Source of the DNA: Caldisericia bacterium
Lineage (GTDB): Bacteria > Caldisericota > Caldisericia > JAAYUI01
Assembly (NCBI GenBank): GCA_017999835.1
Contig: JAGNLA010000005.1
Location: forward strand, 67,471-131,470
Length of the DNA stretch: 64,000 bases
Direction: 5' to 3'
Shown: one piece after another, positions 26,145 through 35,118 of the stretch
Layout: each line of letters starts with the position of its first letter
Numbering within the stretch: position 1 is the stretch's first letter
The notes under the pieces: model-generated
Told to the model about the DNA's origin: nothing
Databases searched by the model: none
Seen by the model: only the letters and a program-made list of their open reading frames with translations
Program-made: the position numbers and the translations under genes

Positions 26145-26597
26145 ATGGCTTCAGAAATTGCAGAATTCCACAGGAATCTTGGAGTAGAATACTTTAACGC
26201 CACCTGGGCGCTCATCGACAAAACAGACAGAACCCCAGATGATGATTACAACATGATCCTTATGGCTCAGGCGTCGAGATTTCACTGGGGATTTGCCGGC
26301 ACACAGGTGGAGTTTCAGGCTGGCGACTGGCTTGTTTCAAAGGTCTACTACATCCTCGGCCACAAGGAAGAATGCATGTTTACAGCAAAAAGGTGCCTTG
26401 ATATCTGCCTTGGTGAAAACATTGAAGGATTTCATCTTGCGTTCGCCTATGAAGGCATGGCCAGAGCTTACAAACTCAATGGTGACGAGGAAAAGTTCAG
26501 ACAATTCCAAGCCATGGCCATGGAAAAAGCTGGTCTTGTTGAAGATGAGGACGACAGAAACTACACAATCTCAGAGATAGAGAAAAACAATTTCTAG
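26145..26597 (+). CDS. TPR-like hypothetical protein
   Basis: 150 residues. GGAGG 4 nt before ATG at 26145 selects this start over one at 26100. All-helical, with three helix-turn-helix units of TPR type (HRNLGVEYFNATWALIDKTD; QAGDWLVSKVYYILG; HLAFAYEGMARAYKLNG). The family is widespread in bacteria but uncharacterised. No signal peptide; cytoplasmic. Confidence 0.7.
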   Translation: MASEIAEFHRNLGVEYFNATWALIDKTDRTPDDDYNMILMAQASRFHWGFAGTQVEFQAGDWLVSKVYYILGHKEECMFTAKRCLDICLGENIEGFHLAFAYEGMARAYKLNGDEEKFRQFQAMAMEKAGLVEDEDDRNYTISEIEKNNF

Positions 26598-26599
26598 GT

Positions 26600-27718
26600 T
26601 TATTCCGACAGAATCTTGAAACTCAATCCGAAAAGGTTGTTTCTGGTCGTTAGCCAGGTAACTGTTGAACCACTGATGCCCTGAATATACTGGTTTCCAG
26701 GATCCAAACTCACCGGATACGACCAGTCGGTGTTAAAATTGTAAGCCCAGATGTCGATGCCCTTGTCATAAAAGTCACGCTTGTCTTCCCACATGACAAC
26801 CGGCCAGGAAAAATGGACTCTCTCTTTTTCAGTAAGCCATATTCTTTCGATTGGTTTATTCGTCACTATAGTTTCGCCAAGTCTTGCAAACCTCAGCTGG
26901 CAATCGGTAGTGCTGTCGATTGGCTGGCTCAAATAAACAACCTGCCCGTTTGAGATGGCTGCGCTGGTGACGTCGTTTGTTGAGGTGTCAACTGGAACTT
27001 CCATTGCATTTTCAATGTCGTAGGCAAACAAGTCTCTATCAGGTCTGAAAACGTATCTTCCGATTATCAAAAGCCAGTTGTCTTCAAAACCAACACAATA
27101 CTGATCACCAGGTTCGTGGCATACAATATCAATTTTTTCAGTCTCAAAATCGTATGACCACACATCAAGATCATACGAGTCGTCCTGCTGCGTCCAGAAA
27201 ACCTTCTGTCCGTTTGAGAGAATGTTTGTCGGTTTTTCTTTTGACTGTCCTCTTACCTGGACGGTTTTTCCGTCAATCGAGTTGTAGCACTTGATTGAAA
27301 AAACATTGCCATCTTCAACAACCCAGATGACCCTGTCACCAAAGACCCAAAAACGGCTTTCATCCCCTGGCAGTTGAGAGATCATTCTGACGTCCCCATC
27401 AAGATTTGTCATTGCCAGATCGGTTTGCGATGTTTTATCCAAAGCAACCGTGTAAACAACATTGTTGCCACAAAACACTGGATTTGATTCGATAATGTTT
27501 GATTCAGTCAGTCTTTTTTCGTCACCCGTCACAAGGTTTACTGACCAGAGATCTGACTGACCATCAATTGGTCTTGAGAAAACCGCTATCGATCCATTCA
27601 CTGTTCCTCTTGCAGGAATCTCAAACATACCGTAGGTTCTTATCGTTTCGTTCGAACCGGCAAAAGGCACCGGCAAAACAAGAGCTATAGCTAAAATCAC
27701 AAGGATTGGTTTTCTCAT
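26600..27718 (-). CDS. Secreted TolB-like beta-propeller
   Basis: 372 residues. Signal peptide RKPILVILAIALVLPVPFAG. The rest is a repeated propeller pattern (SDLWSVNLVTGDEKRLT; TDLAMTNLDGDVRMIS; LDVWSYDFETEKIDIV; IDIWAYNFNTDWSYPVS), the 'D-LW-x-(D)' blades of TolB/periplasmic propellers. A TATAAT ends 6 nt before ATG, giving the leaderless arrangement. Ligand unknown. Confidence 0.82.
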   Translation of the reverse strand: MRKPILVILAIALVLPVPFAGSNETIRTYGMFEIPARGTVNGSIAVFSRPIDGQSDLWSVNLVTGDEKRLTESNIIESNPVFCGNNVVYTVALDKTSQTDLAMTNLDGDVRMISQLPGDESRFWVFGDRVIWVVEDGNVFSIKCYNSIDGKTVQVRGQSKEKPTNILSNGQKVFWTQQDDSYDLDVWSYDFETEKIDIVCHEPGDQYCVGFEDNWLLIIGRYVFRPDRDLFAYDIENAMEVPVDTSTNDVTSAAISNGQVVYLSQPIDSTTDCQLRFARLGETIVTNKPIERIWLTEKERVHFSWPVVMWEDKRDFYDKGIDIWAYNFNTDWSYPVSLDPGNQYIQGISGSTVTWLTTRNNLFGLSFKILSE

Positions 27719-27724
27719 GGAAGG

Positions 27725-27753
27725 ATTATACCCTCAACTCTCTTAAGTTTCAA
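27725..27753 (-). promoter_or_regulatory. Leaderless-type promoter of the TolB-like gene
   Basis: TTGAAA (27753-27748), 17-nt spacer, TATAAT (27730-27725), 6 nt to ATG at 27718; no SD. Confidence 0.6.
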
Positions 27754-27775
27754 ACTTGTGAACCTTCCTAAAGAA

Positions 27776-30256
27776 TCAGAGCGGATCCCAGACGATTGTT
27801 ATGGTTTTTGTCACTTTGTCCCAAGCCACCACGGCCCCGAATGGTTCAGATATGAACCTGAGCGGAACAAAGGTTCGGCCTTTGATGATTATTGGCGGGG
27901 AATCGAGCTTTTTTTCTTCGGTATTGACCTTTGCAGTATTTTTGCCTTTCCAGAGCCTTATTGTGATGTCATTTCTGATGATGGTGACCTTGCCTTCTTT
28001 TGCGTCCCATTCGACCTTGCAGCCAAAAGACTCAGAGATAAAGCGGATTGGCACCATTGTTCTGCCATTGATTATTCTTGCAGGAGCATCCAGCGCTACC
28101 TGCTTGCCGTTGAGCTTTGCCTTGTCAGAGTCGATGACCAGCTCGAGCACAATTCCTTTGTCCGTTTCGATGGTAACCGGCACAGCGACAGTCATACAAA
28201 AGTTTTGCTCATCTATAATGTCAATGCTTCCTGTAAACGTCTTTCCAGTTGGCATGGTTGAGGGCTGAATGGTCACTTCAACCGTCTTGCTCTCTCCTCC
28301 GCCCAGTTCAACTGAGCTTGTTGAAAGCTGAATCCAGTTGGCGTTTGGTTTAATCCTGATTTTTGTTTGTCTTGTCGAGGAAATGGCAAGCGAGATTGTT
28401 TTCTTTGTTCCTCTTGCCACATACCCAAAATCAAGTTTCCCTGGCAAAACCGACAAACAGTCACCTTTTTGGTCAGAAACCACTATCTGAACAGGTATCT
28501 CTATGAAGCTGTTGTTGTAGCTTGCTGTGATTTTTGCGTCGATTATCTGGCCTGGATTCAGGTTCTCTGCTGACAGCAAAACTTCTATGTTTGTTTGGTT
28601 TTTTGCCCTCAGCTCAAGCTTGCTTTGAGAAAGCGACAGCATTGGCGATGAACACTGAAGGTCGACAGTCATGTCCACTTGCGATACAAAACCCAGGTTT
28701 GCCGTGTACGGTTTTTGTGAGCCAGCAGTTACCTTGTCAAACCTCAAGGATTCCGGGATTGCCTTGAGAAACCTGACAATTGTGACCGGTGCAAATGCAG
28801 TTATATCAGCACATGTGCATTTAATCTGGCATGAGCCTTCCTTGTTTGCGGTAAAAACTCCTTCGGAATCAACAGTTCCAGCTTTGCCATCGACTTCCCA
28901 CAGTAACCCATCGGTTTCTATCAATTGTCCTTTGTCATCGTAAACTTGTGCTTCAAACTTTTGAGATGTGCCTGGCTCCATGACAATCGAGTCTGGTTTT
29001 ATAATGATTCTTGCAGGCTTAGAGATATCTGAGCCTGGGGCGCCTGAGTCGCCAAGATCCTCAAGTTCAGGGTAAGTTGGGTTCTTGAGCTTGAAGGTGT
29101 AAATGGTGTTGTCGCCCATCAAATAAATCCTGTCCCTGTCGATTGTTGTTGGCAAGGCTGGCGCTTTTATTGGATTGCTCCAAAGTTTCTTGCCAGTATT
29201 GATGTCAGAGCAGTTGACCTCTTTTTTTGTGGCTGTGAAAACGTAATCATCGGTGATTGTCGCCGAAAACCCGAGTTCTTTGTTCGACCACACCCGTTTG
29301 CCGGTAAGTGCGTCCAGGCAGACAAAACCATCGAGAGTGTCACAGAGGAAATATTTGTCGTTTACCGCAACGTAATCGTAGTATTCTCCACTTTTGTTTA
29401 CGCGGTTCTGCCAAATTTTAACACCATCGGCAAGATTCATGCAAGTGAAAAGGAATGAGCCATCGTCATCTCTGGTTATCGAATAAACCATTCCATTCCT
29501 GATTGCTGGCGAGTAAACCTTGAACCCAAGCTTTACAGACCAAACAAGGCCATCATCAGAATTATTCTTTGTTGTGTCAAAACAATAAAGGGAGCCCTTG
29601 TCCGTGCCAACAACCATCCTGTTGCTGTCAAATGCCGGTGTGGTAAAAATCCTGCCCATTTTGTCATACTTCCAGATAAGCCTTCCTGTCCTTGCGTCCA
29701 GGCAGTTGAAGTAGCAGGTTTTTGAGTTGAGGATGTTGGACTGGTCTGCTGAATCCACATAAAGCCTGTCCTTGTAGACAACCGGATGACTGTCTATGAA
29801 ACCTGAAAGCGTCGTCGTCCAAAGGAGGTTTTTTGTGGCAAAATCAACGCACTCCACCCTGCCAGACTCAAGGCAGATGAAAAGCTTTCCCTTGTCGTAG
29901 CAAGGGGTTTTCATCGGACTTTTAAGGTTGTAAGTCCAAAGGAGTTTGGGGTTGTGATCCTGCGGGTTTGCCAGGTAGCTGTAAAGCGTTCCAGAGTAGC
30001 CATAGGTTATGACCCTGTTGCCAATCACAAGGAGCTTTCGGAGAAGCAGGTATTCCTTTATGTCAGTTGTCCAGTCAAGCTCGTAATCGCTTGATTTTGG
30101 CGAACAATCAGCCGGTACCCAGTGGCAACCATCCGGTGTTCTGCCAAACATCGGCCATCCCAGGCATGTTTGCTCTGATTTTGCTGGAAAAGAGAATGAA
30201 AATAGTGAAAAAATGATTGAAACTATTAGCCAAAGATTGATAAAGCGTTTTCCCAT
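27776..30256 (-). CDS. Secreted PQQ-like propeller / Ig-like / stalk-domain protein
   Basis: 826 residues from ATG at 30256, 7 nt after a TATAAT. A longer frame extends into rplL but is antisense-like coding overlap and is rejected. Signal peptide FINLWLIVSIIFSLFSFSFP. Residues ~50-385 are PQQ-like blades (YCFDTTKNNSDDGLVWSVKLG; VCLDALTGKRVWSNKELG; NCSDINTGKKLWSNPIK). Residues ~400-680 hold a Big2-like domain and Ig-like units. The C-terminal ~145 residues are two stalk units (MVPIRFISESFG, FVPLRFISEPFG). Same domain plan as the gene at 8188. Probably surface-anchored. Confidence 0.84.
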   Translation of the reverse strand: MGKRFINLWLIVSIIFSLFSFSFPAKSEQTCLGWPMFGRTPDGCHWVPADCSPKSSDYELDWTTDIKEYLLLRKLLVIGNRVITYGYSGTLYSYLANPQDHNPKLLWTYNLKSPMKTPCYDKGKLFICLESGRVECVDFATKNLLWTTTLSGFIDSHPVVYKDRLYVDSADQSNILNSKTCYFNCLDARTGRLIWKYDKMGRIFTTPAFDSNRMVVGTDKGSLYCFDTTKNNSDDGLVWSVKLGFKVYSPAIRNGMVYSITRDDDGSFLFTCMNLADGVKIWQNRVNKSGEYYDYVAVNDKYFLCDTLDGFVCLDALTGKRVWSNKELGFSATITDDYVFTATKKEVNCSDINTGKKLWSNPIKAPALPTTIDRDRIYLMGDNTIYTFKLKNPTYPELEDLGDSGAPGSDISKPARIIIKPDSIVMEPGTSQKFEAQVYDDKGQLIETDGLLWEVDGKAGTVDSEGVFTANKEGSCQIKCTCADITAFAPVTIVRFLKAIPESLRFDKVTAGSQKPYTANLGFVSQVDMTVDLQCSSPMLSLSQSKLELRAKNQTNIEVLLSAENLNPGQIIDAKITASYNNSFIEIPVQIVVSDQKGDCLSVLPGKLDFGYVARGTKKTISLAISSTRQTKIRIKPNANWIQLSTSSVELGGGESKTVEVTIQPSTMPTGKTFTGSIDIIDEQNFCMTVAVPVTIETDKGIVLELVIDSDKAKLNGKQVALDAPARIINGRTMVPIRFISESFGCKVEWDAKEGKVTIIRNDITIRLWKGKNTAKVNTEEKKLDSPPIIIKGRTFVPLRFISEPFGAVVAWDKVTKTITIVWDPL

Positions 30257-30263
30257 AAAAGCT

Positions 30264-30292
30264 ATTATACAAACAAAAATGCCCGATGCAAA
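30264..30292 (-). promoter_or_regulatory. Leaderless-type promoter inside the rplL terminator
   Basis: TTTGCA (30292-30287), 17-nt spacer, TATAAT (30269-30264), 7 nt to ATG at 30256. Its -35 lies in the terminator hairpin loop region of the ribosomal operon. Confidence 0.55.
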
Positions 30293-30304
30293 GCACCGGG
30301 CATT
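30270..30304 (-). terminator. Intrinsic terminator after rplL
   Basis: AATGCCCG (30278-30285) pairs with CGGGCATT (30297-30304), with further pairing inward; on the minus strand TTTTTGTTTG follows. It ends the secE-rplL transcription unit 29 nt after the rplL stop. Confidence 0.85.
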
Positions 30305-30332
30305 ATGAAAGCTAAATTTGTTGTTACTGAGC

Positions 30333-30707
30333 TTATTTGACTTCGACTGTTGCGCCGACGGCCACGAGCTTGCCTTTGATTTCTTCGGCTTCGTCCTTGG
30401 AAACTTTTGTCTTGACTGGCTTTGGAGCTGCGTCAACGAGGGCTTTTGCTTCTGAGAGGCCAAGGCCTGAGACTTCTTTAACGACCTTGATGACCTGAAC
30501 CTTCTGTTGTCCGGCTTCTGTGATGATGACGTCGAACTCAGTCTGTTCCTTTTCTTCTGCTGGTGCTGCGCCCATTGGCATCATGCCGCCCATCATAACT
30601 GGAGCTGCTGCTGAAACGCCGAATCTCTCTTCGATCATCTTGACCAGTTCTGAGAGTTCGAGCACTGTCATTTTTTCAATTGCTTCAAGAATTTCTTCTT
30701 TTGTCAT
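30333..30707 (-). CDS. rplL: Ribosomal protein bL12 (L7/L12)
   Basis: 124 residues. N-terminal dimerisation helix ([16 protein letters not shown]), Ala/Met/Gly hinge ([16 protein letters not shown]), C-terminal factor-binding domain ([24 protein letters not shown]). Forms the stalk that recruits translation GTPases. AAGGAG precedes ATG. Last gene of the operon. Confidence 0.97.
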   Translation of the reverse strand: MTKEEILEAIEKMTVLELSELVKMIEERFGVSAAAPVMMGGMMPMGAAPAEEKEQTEFDVIITEAGQQKVQVIKVVKEVSGLGLSEAKALVDAAPKPVKTKVSKDEAEEIKGKLVAVGATVEVK

Positions 30708-30740
30708 TTTATTTTTATTCTCCTTTTTTTATTTTTGTTT

Positions 30741-31322
30741 TCATGCTGCTTCAGCTGGTGTTTCAGCTGGCTGTTCCGGTGTCGGTTCAGGCGATCCGCC
30801 TTCCGCCTTCTTGTCTGCATAAGCCTTCACGACTCTTGCAAATCCTACGATTGTACCATTGAGTGCACGTGCAAAACTTGAAATTGGTGCCTGGAACGTT
30901 GCTGCAACCTGACCAAGCATCTCCTGTCTTGTTGGTAGTGATGCAAGTGCTTTTGCGCCAGCTGCATTGAGAACCTGACCTTCTGAGTAAGCTGCCTTAA
31001 CCTTGAAATACTTTGCATATTTCTTTGCAATTTCGGAAACTGTCTTTGCTGCTACAGGTGCTTCCTCGGCAAACGCGAATGCGGATGGTCCCTTGAGATA
31101 CTTCTCCAGCTGCGTTTCGACGCCGTTCTCACGAGCGACTATCTGTACGAGTGTGTTTTTGAAGACTGTGAGTGTAACTCCCGCCTTCCTGCACTGCCTT
31201 CTTGCATCGGTTATCGGTGCTGCAGGCATGAGCTGTGTATCAATAATTACGAATCCACCAGATTCTTTCCAAAGCTTCCTGATTTCCTCAAGCTGCTCGG
31301 TTTTTACTGCTTTCGTTTTCAA
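30741..31322 (-). CDS. rplJ: Ribosomal protein uL10
   Basis: 193 residues from a TTG start; AAGGAGG lies 8 nt upstream. Stalk base protein binding 23S rRNA and L12 dimers. Family hallmarks are VFKNTLVQIVARENG and LKGPSAFAF, with a C-terminal L12-binding helix and an Ala/Pro/Glu-rich tail. Expression is expected to be controlled by the leader described at 31344-31490. Confidence 0.95.
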   Translation of the reverse strand: MKTKAVKTEQLEEIRKLWKESGGFVIIDTQLMPAAPITDARRQCRKAGVTLTVFKNTLVQIVARENGVETQLEKYLKGPSAFAFAEEAPVAAKTVSEIAKKYAKYFKVKAAYSEGQVLNAAGAKALASLPTRQEMLGQVAATFQAPISSFARALNGTIVGFARVVKAYADKKAEGGSPEPTPEQPAETPAEAA

Positions 31323-31343
31323 TTATGTGTCCTCCTTTCCAAC

Positions 31344-31381
31344 AAAAATGACCCTACCAAAACAAAGGTAGGGTCATTTTT
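31344..31381 (-). terminator. Attenuator hairpin in the rplJ leader
   Basis: AAAAATGACCCTACC (31344-31358) and GGTAGGGTCATTTTT (31367-31381) form a perfect 15-bp stem with an 8-nt loop. On the minus strand it is followed by T residues and then the rplJ SD. It is positioned to lower rplJL output relative to rplKA. Confidence 0.85.
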
Positions 31382-31490
31382 AATTATTATCCCTATATTC
31401 CTTTGCCTCGGCAGGCGGTTCTACCATTAAACACCCCTTTTAGGGCGATAACCTGCTGTCACTAGCAACGATTCAAATCAAGGTGCGTTT
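31382..31490 (-). promoter_or_regulatory. L10 leader (L10-L12 autoregulatory RNA)
   Basis: Between rplA and rplJ the minus-strand RNA contains GACAGCAGGTTATCGCCC, then TTTAATGG and CTGCCGAGG, the conserved core of the Bacillus-type L10 leader that binds the L10(L12) complex. Together with the attenuator hairpin it gives autogenous control. Boundaries are approximate. Confidence 0.8.
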
Positions 31491-31518
31491 GCTAAGTTTT
31501 TTTATCTGTACACTTGCA

Positions 31519-32229
31519 TTATGCAAGTTTTGATACTTGTGAAGATACTTTGTTGACATCCATTATGATGCCTGGGCTCTGAGTGAGGCTCATGCTCATG
31601 GACTGAATGAATGTTCCCTTGAGTGATGCCGGTCTTGCTTTGAGAACTGCTAACATGTAAGCAACGAAGTTTTTCTTGAGGGCTTCTTTTTCAAAGCTGA
31701 TTTTTCCGATTGGGACGTTCATGTCTGCAAACTTGCTGACACGATATTCAATCTTACCGGCCTTGAACTCTGAGATTCCTCCGGCAAGATCCATTGTGAC
31801 CGTACCAGTTTTTGGGTTCGGCATAAGTCCTTTTGGACCAAGTACCTTACCGAGTTTTGATACGGTACCCATCATGTCAGGGGTTGCCATGGCAAGGTCA
31901 AACTCAAACCAGCCGCCAGCGATTTTGTCGACCAAGTCCTGATCGCCAACCGCATCGGCTCCGGCTGCTCTTGCTTCCTGTGCCTTTTCGCCTTTTGCAA
32001 AAACTGCGATTCTGACAACTTTACCTGTTCCTGACGGAAGGGCAACTGAACCGCGGATGTACTGGTCAGCCTGTTTTGGGTCAACGCCAAGCTTGAGCGT
32101 AACTTCGACTGTTTCGTCAAACTTCGATGACTTCATCTTGTAGACTAGGTCGAACGCTTCTTCCATGTCGTACTTCTTGTCGACTGTGAGGAGCTTCTCA
32201 AGTTTCTGATAACGCTTGCTTCTTCTCAT
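31519..32229 (-). CDS. rplA: Ribosomal protein uL1
   Basis: 236 residues, standard length. Signature MATPDMMGTVSKLGKVLGPK followed by GLMPNPKTGTVT. Forms the L1 stalk controlling deacylated tRNA exit. AAGGAGG before ATG. Gap of 95 nt to rplK contains a small hairpin. Confidence 0.97.
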   Translation of the reverse strand: MRRSKRYQKLEKLLTVDKKYDMEEAFDLVYKMKSSKFDETVEVTLKLGVDPKQADQYIRGSVALPSGTGKVVRIAVFAKGEKAQEARAAGADAVGDQDLVDKIAGGWFEFDLAMATPDMMGTVSKLGKVLGPKGLMPNPKTGTVTMDLAGGISEFKAGKIEYRVSKFADMNVPIGKISFEKEALKKNFVAYMLAVLKARPASLKGTFIQSMSMSLTQSPGIIMDVNKVSSQVSKLA

Positions 32230-32286
32230 GTTTCCTCCTTGCGGTGTTATCGGACAATGCCTTATTGCACAATCCTTCCGCTAGCT

Positions 32287-32304
32287 TTCCGGCCTTGACC
32301 GGAA
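32287..32304 (-). other. Hairpin in the rplK-rplA gap
   Basis: TTCCGG/CCGGAA, 6-bp stem with 6-nt loop, in the intercistronic region. L1 proteins often bind their own mRNA near here; whether this is such a site cannot be told. Confidence 0.35.
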
Positions 32305-32324
32305 GAACCGAAAAATGTTACTTA

Positions 32325-32756
32325 TCAATAGCCTTCGACGTCAACGCCCATTGAACGGGCTGTGCCTGCTACCATCGACTTTGCTGCTTCCATGGTGTCG
32401 CAGTTGATGTCTGGCATCTTGGTCTTTGCAATTTCTTCAAGCTGGGCCAATGAGAGCTTGCCAACTTTTTTCTTGTTTGGTTCACCTGAGCCCGAGCCAA
32501 CCTTGAGCGATTTCTTGATCAGATCTGAGACTGGCGGTGTCTTAAGGATGAAGTCAAAGCTTCTATCCGAATAGACGTTGATGATTACTGGAATGATCGA
32601 ATCGCCTTTGTCTTTTGTCTTTTCATTGAATTCCTTGCAAAACTGCATGATGTTGACACCACGCTGTCCAAGCGCTGGTCCAACTGGTGGTGCCGGATTA
32701 GCTTTTCCTGCAAGAATCTGAAGTTTTACCTGAGCTTCTACCTTTTTTGCTGCCAT
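32325..32756 (-). CDS. rplK: Ribosomal protein uL11
   Basis: 143 residues. [20 protein letters not shown] and the C-terminal rRNA-binding part (SMGVDVEGY end) are diagnostic. Sits at the GTPase-associated centre. AAGGAG SD precedes ATG. Confidence 0.97.
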   Translation of the reverse strand: MAAKKVEAQVKLQILAGKANPAPPVGPALGQRGVNIMQFCKEFNEKTKDKGDSIIPVIINVYSDRSFDFILKTPPVSDLIKKSLKVGSGSGEPNKKKVGKLSLAQLEEIAKTKMPDINCDTMEAAKSMVAGTARSMGVDVEGY

Positions 32757-32767
32757 CTTTTTGCTCC

Positions 32768-33301
32768 TTAAATCAGTTCAATGTTGACAAAGTCAAGCTC
32801 AACAGGCATCTCACGACCGAACATTGAAAGTCTGACCTTTGTCTTTTCCTTTTCTTCGTTGATCGATTCAACAATACCTATCATCTCGTTGAATGGACCA
32901 CCAACTACTCTTATGCTATCTCCAACATGGAAGTTCAGCGAAGCCTTGGCTTCTTCCAAACCTACACGCTTAAGCATCTGTTTTACTTCTTCCTCGTCGA
33001 GCGGAAGCGGCTTGCCGCCTGAACCAACGAAACCGATCACACCTGGTGTGTTTCTGACAACATACCAAGATTGGTCGGTCATTATCATTTCAACTAAAAC
33101 GTAACCTGGATAAACCTTTTCCGGGAGAACCTGGCGTTTTCCATCTTTGAGCCTGACCTGATAATCCACCGGGACTTCCACTCTGAAGATGAGATCTTCC
33201 ATATTCATTGATTGAATACGCTGAAGAAGATTGATCTTCACTTTGTTTTCGTAGCCCGAGTAAGTGTGGAGAACGTACCACTTTGGTTCTGGAAGCGCCA
33301 T
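32768..33301 (-). CDS. nusG: Transcription termination/antitermination factor NusG
   Basis: 177 residues. NGN domain ([19 protein letters not shown]) and C-terminal KOW domain ([19 protein letters not shown]). Binds RNA polymerase and couples it to Rho or ribosomes. Lies 17 nt after secE in the usual order. Confidence 0.97.
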   Translation of the reverse strand: MALPEPKWYVLHTYSGYENKVKINLLQRIQSMNMEDLIFRVEVPVDYQVRLKDGKRQVLPEKVYPGYVLVEMIMTDQSWYVVRNTPGVIGFVGSGGKPLPLDEEEVKQMLKRVGLEEAKASLNFHVGDSIRVVGGPFNEMIGIVESINEEKEKTKVRLSMFGREMPVELDFVNIELI

Positions 33302-33318
33302 GTTTCTACCTGTTTACC

Positions 33319-33798
33319 TCACGGATTGTTTGGTGTTGTTGTTGAAGAACCCGGCTGGGTTGTTGTACCTGGCTGAGTTGTTGTTGGAGCTGTTTCAGTT
33401 GGAGTAAGCGGGATTGACTGTGTTGTGCCTGTGCCATCGTTAGTGTTTGTGGTTTCGTCGCCTGGGAATGGAACGGATGGGTCATACCCTGGTTCTTTGT
33501 TTTTTCTCTTCTCTGCCATGAAAGCGTCTCTTTCGGAAGCGGAATTGAATCTCTGTACCTGATCAATTGTAATCTTTCCTTCAGATGCCCTCTGGAGCAT
33601 GACCGTATCGTAGTAGTCGTCAATGACAAACTTCTGTGCCGAGATGAAAATTGAATCAAAGGCAAAAATGATTATTGCCCAGATCAAGACGAAGGAGACA
33701 ATGATCGTTGTGGCGACAACAAGTCTTTTGCCTGTTGGCCAGGTCACCTTCTGTGTCATTTCGTACCAGACATCTTTGAAAAATTGAATTATTTTCAT
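33319..33798 (-). CDS. secE: SecE with a long Thr/Pro-rich C-terminal extension
   Basis: 159 residues from ATG at 33798 (GAGGA upstream); a longer frame is only read-through of the tRNA gene. Residues ~1-55 are a complete SecE: FFKDVWYEMTQKVTWPTG, then one membrane helix (ATTIIVSFVLIWAIIIFAF). SecE anchors the SecYEG translocon. Ordinary single-helix SecE proteins end soon after the helix at ~60-70 residues; here ~100 further residues follow, partly helical and then Thr/Pro/Gln-rich (TTTQPGTTTQPGSSTTT). This tail would lie outside the membrane on the trans side if topology is standard. Function of the tail unknown. Confidence 0.92.
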   Translation of the reverse strand: MKIIQFFKDVWYEMTQKVTWPTGKRLVVATTIIVSFVLIWAIIIFAFDSIFISAQKFVIDDYYDTVMLQRASEGKITIDQVQRFNSASERDAFMAEKRKNKEPGYDPSVPFPGDETTNTNDGTGTTQSIPLTPTETAPTTTQPGTTTQPGSSTTTPNNP

Positions 33799-33815
33799 CT
33801 TTTGGTTCCTCTTTT

Positions 33816-33891
33816 TGGCAGGCCCAGAGGGACTTGAACCCCCAACACCTGGTTTTGGAGACCAGTGCTCTACCAATTGAGCTATGGACCT
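33816..33891 (-). tRNA. trnW: tRNA-Trp (CCA)
   Basis: Read on the minus strand: acceptor AGGTCCA/TGGGCCT, D arm AGCTCAATTGGTAGAGC, anticodon arm CTGGT-CTCCAAA-ACCAG with anticodon CCA, T arm GGGGG-TTCAAGT-CCCTC, discriminator G and encoded CCA (33818-33816). It sits 17 nt before secE, the classical position. Confidence 0.97.
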
Positions 33892-33917
33892 GCGTGCAAT
33901 GCTATACCGAAGATTGA

Positions 33918-33945
33918 ATTTTAGTTAGAGGACAGCCTGTGTCAA
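33918..33945 (-). promoter_or_regulatory. Promoter of the tRNA-Trp/secE-nusG-ribosomal operon
   Basis: TTGACA (33945-33940), 16-nt spacer, TAAAAT (33923-33918); the tRNA starts 26 nt downstream. Confidence 0.7.
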
Positions 33946-33964
33946 GCAGGAATTTCATTAAAGC

Positions 33965-33993
33965 TTGCATTGCGATAAAAAAATGATTATTAT
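33965..33993 (+). promoter_or_regulatory. Leaderless-type promoter of the M23 peptidase gene
   Basis: TTGCAT (33965-33970), 17-nt spacer, TATTAT (33988-33993), 7 nt to ATG at 34001; no SD. Confidence 0.55.
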
Positions 33994-34000
33994 CTTTCCA

Positions 34001-35002
34001 ATGGATAGAGAAAACCTCATGCTGGACTCAGAAGTACTCAGAGACTACCGCAGAAAAGAATCCAAAGCAAGAAATATTTTGCTGGGCGTTGTTGCAGTTC
34101 TTTTTTTTATTATCGGCATTTCCATAACGCTTGCCATCACTATGCCTGCTTCAAGGCTTGAAACTGCTGGACAACACATAAAAGACTACAACATGGAGCT
34201 TGATGCCCACAAAAAAGCACTGGCAGCGGTTGATTCCCTCTACGCTCAATCATGCAAATCCCAATTCAATAGTGACTTTTTGGCCATCTTCCCAGTTACT
34301 AAAATAACCAAGGTAGTGCAAAAGCCAAAAACTGTCGTAACAACCGAAGTTGCCAAGGTTCCGGCAAAAACGCAACAAACCACAGCACCAAAGCCGGCAT
34401 CCGGAAACAACACAAAATCCAGCACAAAAACTACAACTTCGAGTACAAAGCCTGCTCAAACAACCAGTAAAACCACAACAACAAACAAAGCTCCGCAAAC
34501 TGCCACGGCAAAAACGGAGAAAACCGTCCCAACAGGGCTATTTGCAGATGCAGTGCCGATTCCAGCAATGATTGTTCGTCCTGCAGACGCAAACTACGGC
34601 ATTCCTGAAAACTGGCCGATTAGCTCACCTGTCTCGGTTCCCTATGGTTACAGACCTGAACGTGGAAGGTTCCACGCAGGCGTAGACCTCGATGCAGAAG
34701 TAGGCGTTCCGGTCGAGGCTGCAGGTGCTGGAAAGGTTATCCGTGCTGAATGGTTTGCAGGATACGGCATGTGTGTAGACATTGAACATGCCAATGGCTA
34801 TGTAACCAGATATGGCCACCTAAGCGAGATTTTTGTAAAAAAAGACCAGTGGGTTGAGGTTTGCGAATGGATTGGCGCGAATGGCAACACCGGCAACTCC
34901 TCTGCTCCACACGTTCATTTTGAAGTCCACGTCAATGGCAACACAATCGACCCTGAATCAATAAACTGGACGATCCGAAAGATGCCGCCAAAGGCTTATT
35001 GA
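34001..35002 (+). CDS. Membrane-anchored M23 (LytM-type) metallopeptidase
   Basis: 333 residues from ATG at 34001, preferred over the upstream TTG (33965) because that overlaps a promoter. An N-terminal membrane helix (ILLGVVAVLFFIIGISITLA) is followed by a long Thr/Lys/Pro/Ala-rich linker (~100-185) suited to crossing the wall or periplasm. The C-terminal domain has the zinc motifs of M23: His in RFHAGVDLDAE and HxH in APHVHFEV. These enzymes cut peptidoglycan cross-links or, when inactive, activate amidases; the ligands here are intact. Confidence 0.9.
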   Translation: MDRENLMLDSEVLRDYRRKESKARNILLGVVAVLFFIIGISITLAITMPASRLETAGQHIKDYNMELDAHKKALAAVDSLYAQSCKSQFNSDFLAIFPVTKITKVVQKPKTVVTTEVAKVPAKTQQTTAPKPASGNNTKSSTKTTTSSTKPAQTTSKTTTTNKAPQTATAKTEKTVPTGLFADAVPIPAMIVRPADANYGIPENWPISSPVSVPYGYRPERGRFHAGVDLDAEVGVPVEAAGAGKVIRAEWFAGYGMCVDIEHANGYVTRYGHLSEIFVKKDQWVEVCEWIGANGNTGNSSAPHVHFEVHVNGNTIDPESINWTIRKMPPKAY

Positions 35003-35118
35003 TTCTCCACAATACAAAAACCATATAATATTTTCTTTATTTGATTATGTTGGAATTGGCATTAGCCTCTTGCTTATAACAACAAATCCATGATGATTTT
35101 GTCGTATAGAGGTTGAAA

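Noticed and set aside
30257-30463. N-terminal extension of the 826-residue propeller protein
   Set aside because: It overlaps rplL in another frame, has no SD, and a signal peptide begins at 30256 just after a TATAAT.
33799-33876. 26-residue N-terminal extension of SecE
   Set aside because: It is translation through the tRNA-Trp gene.
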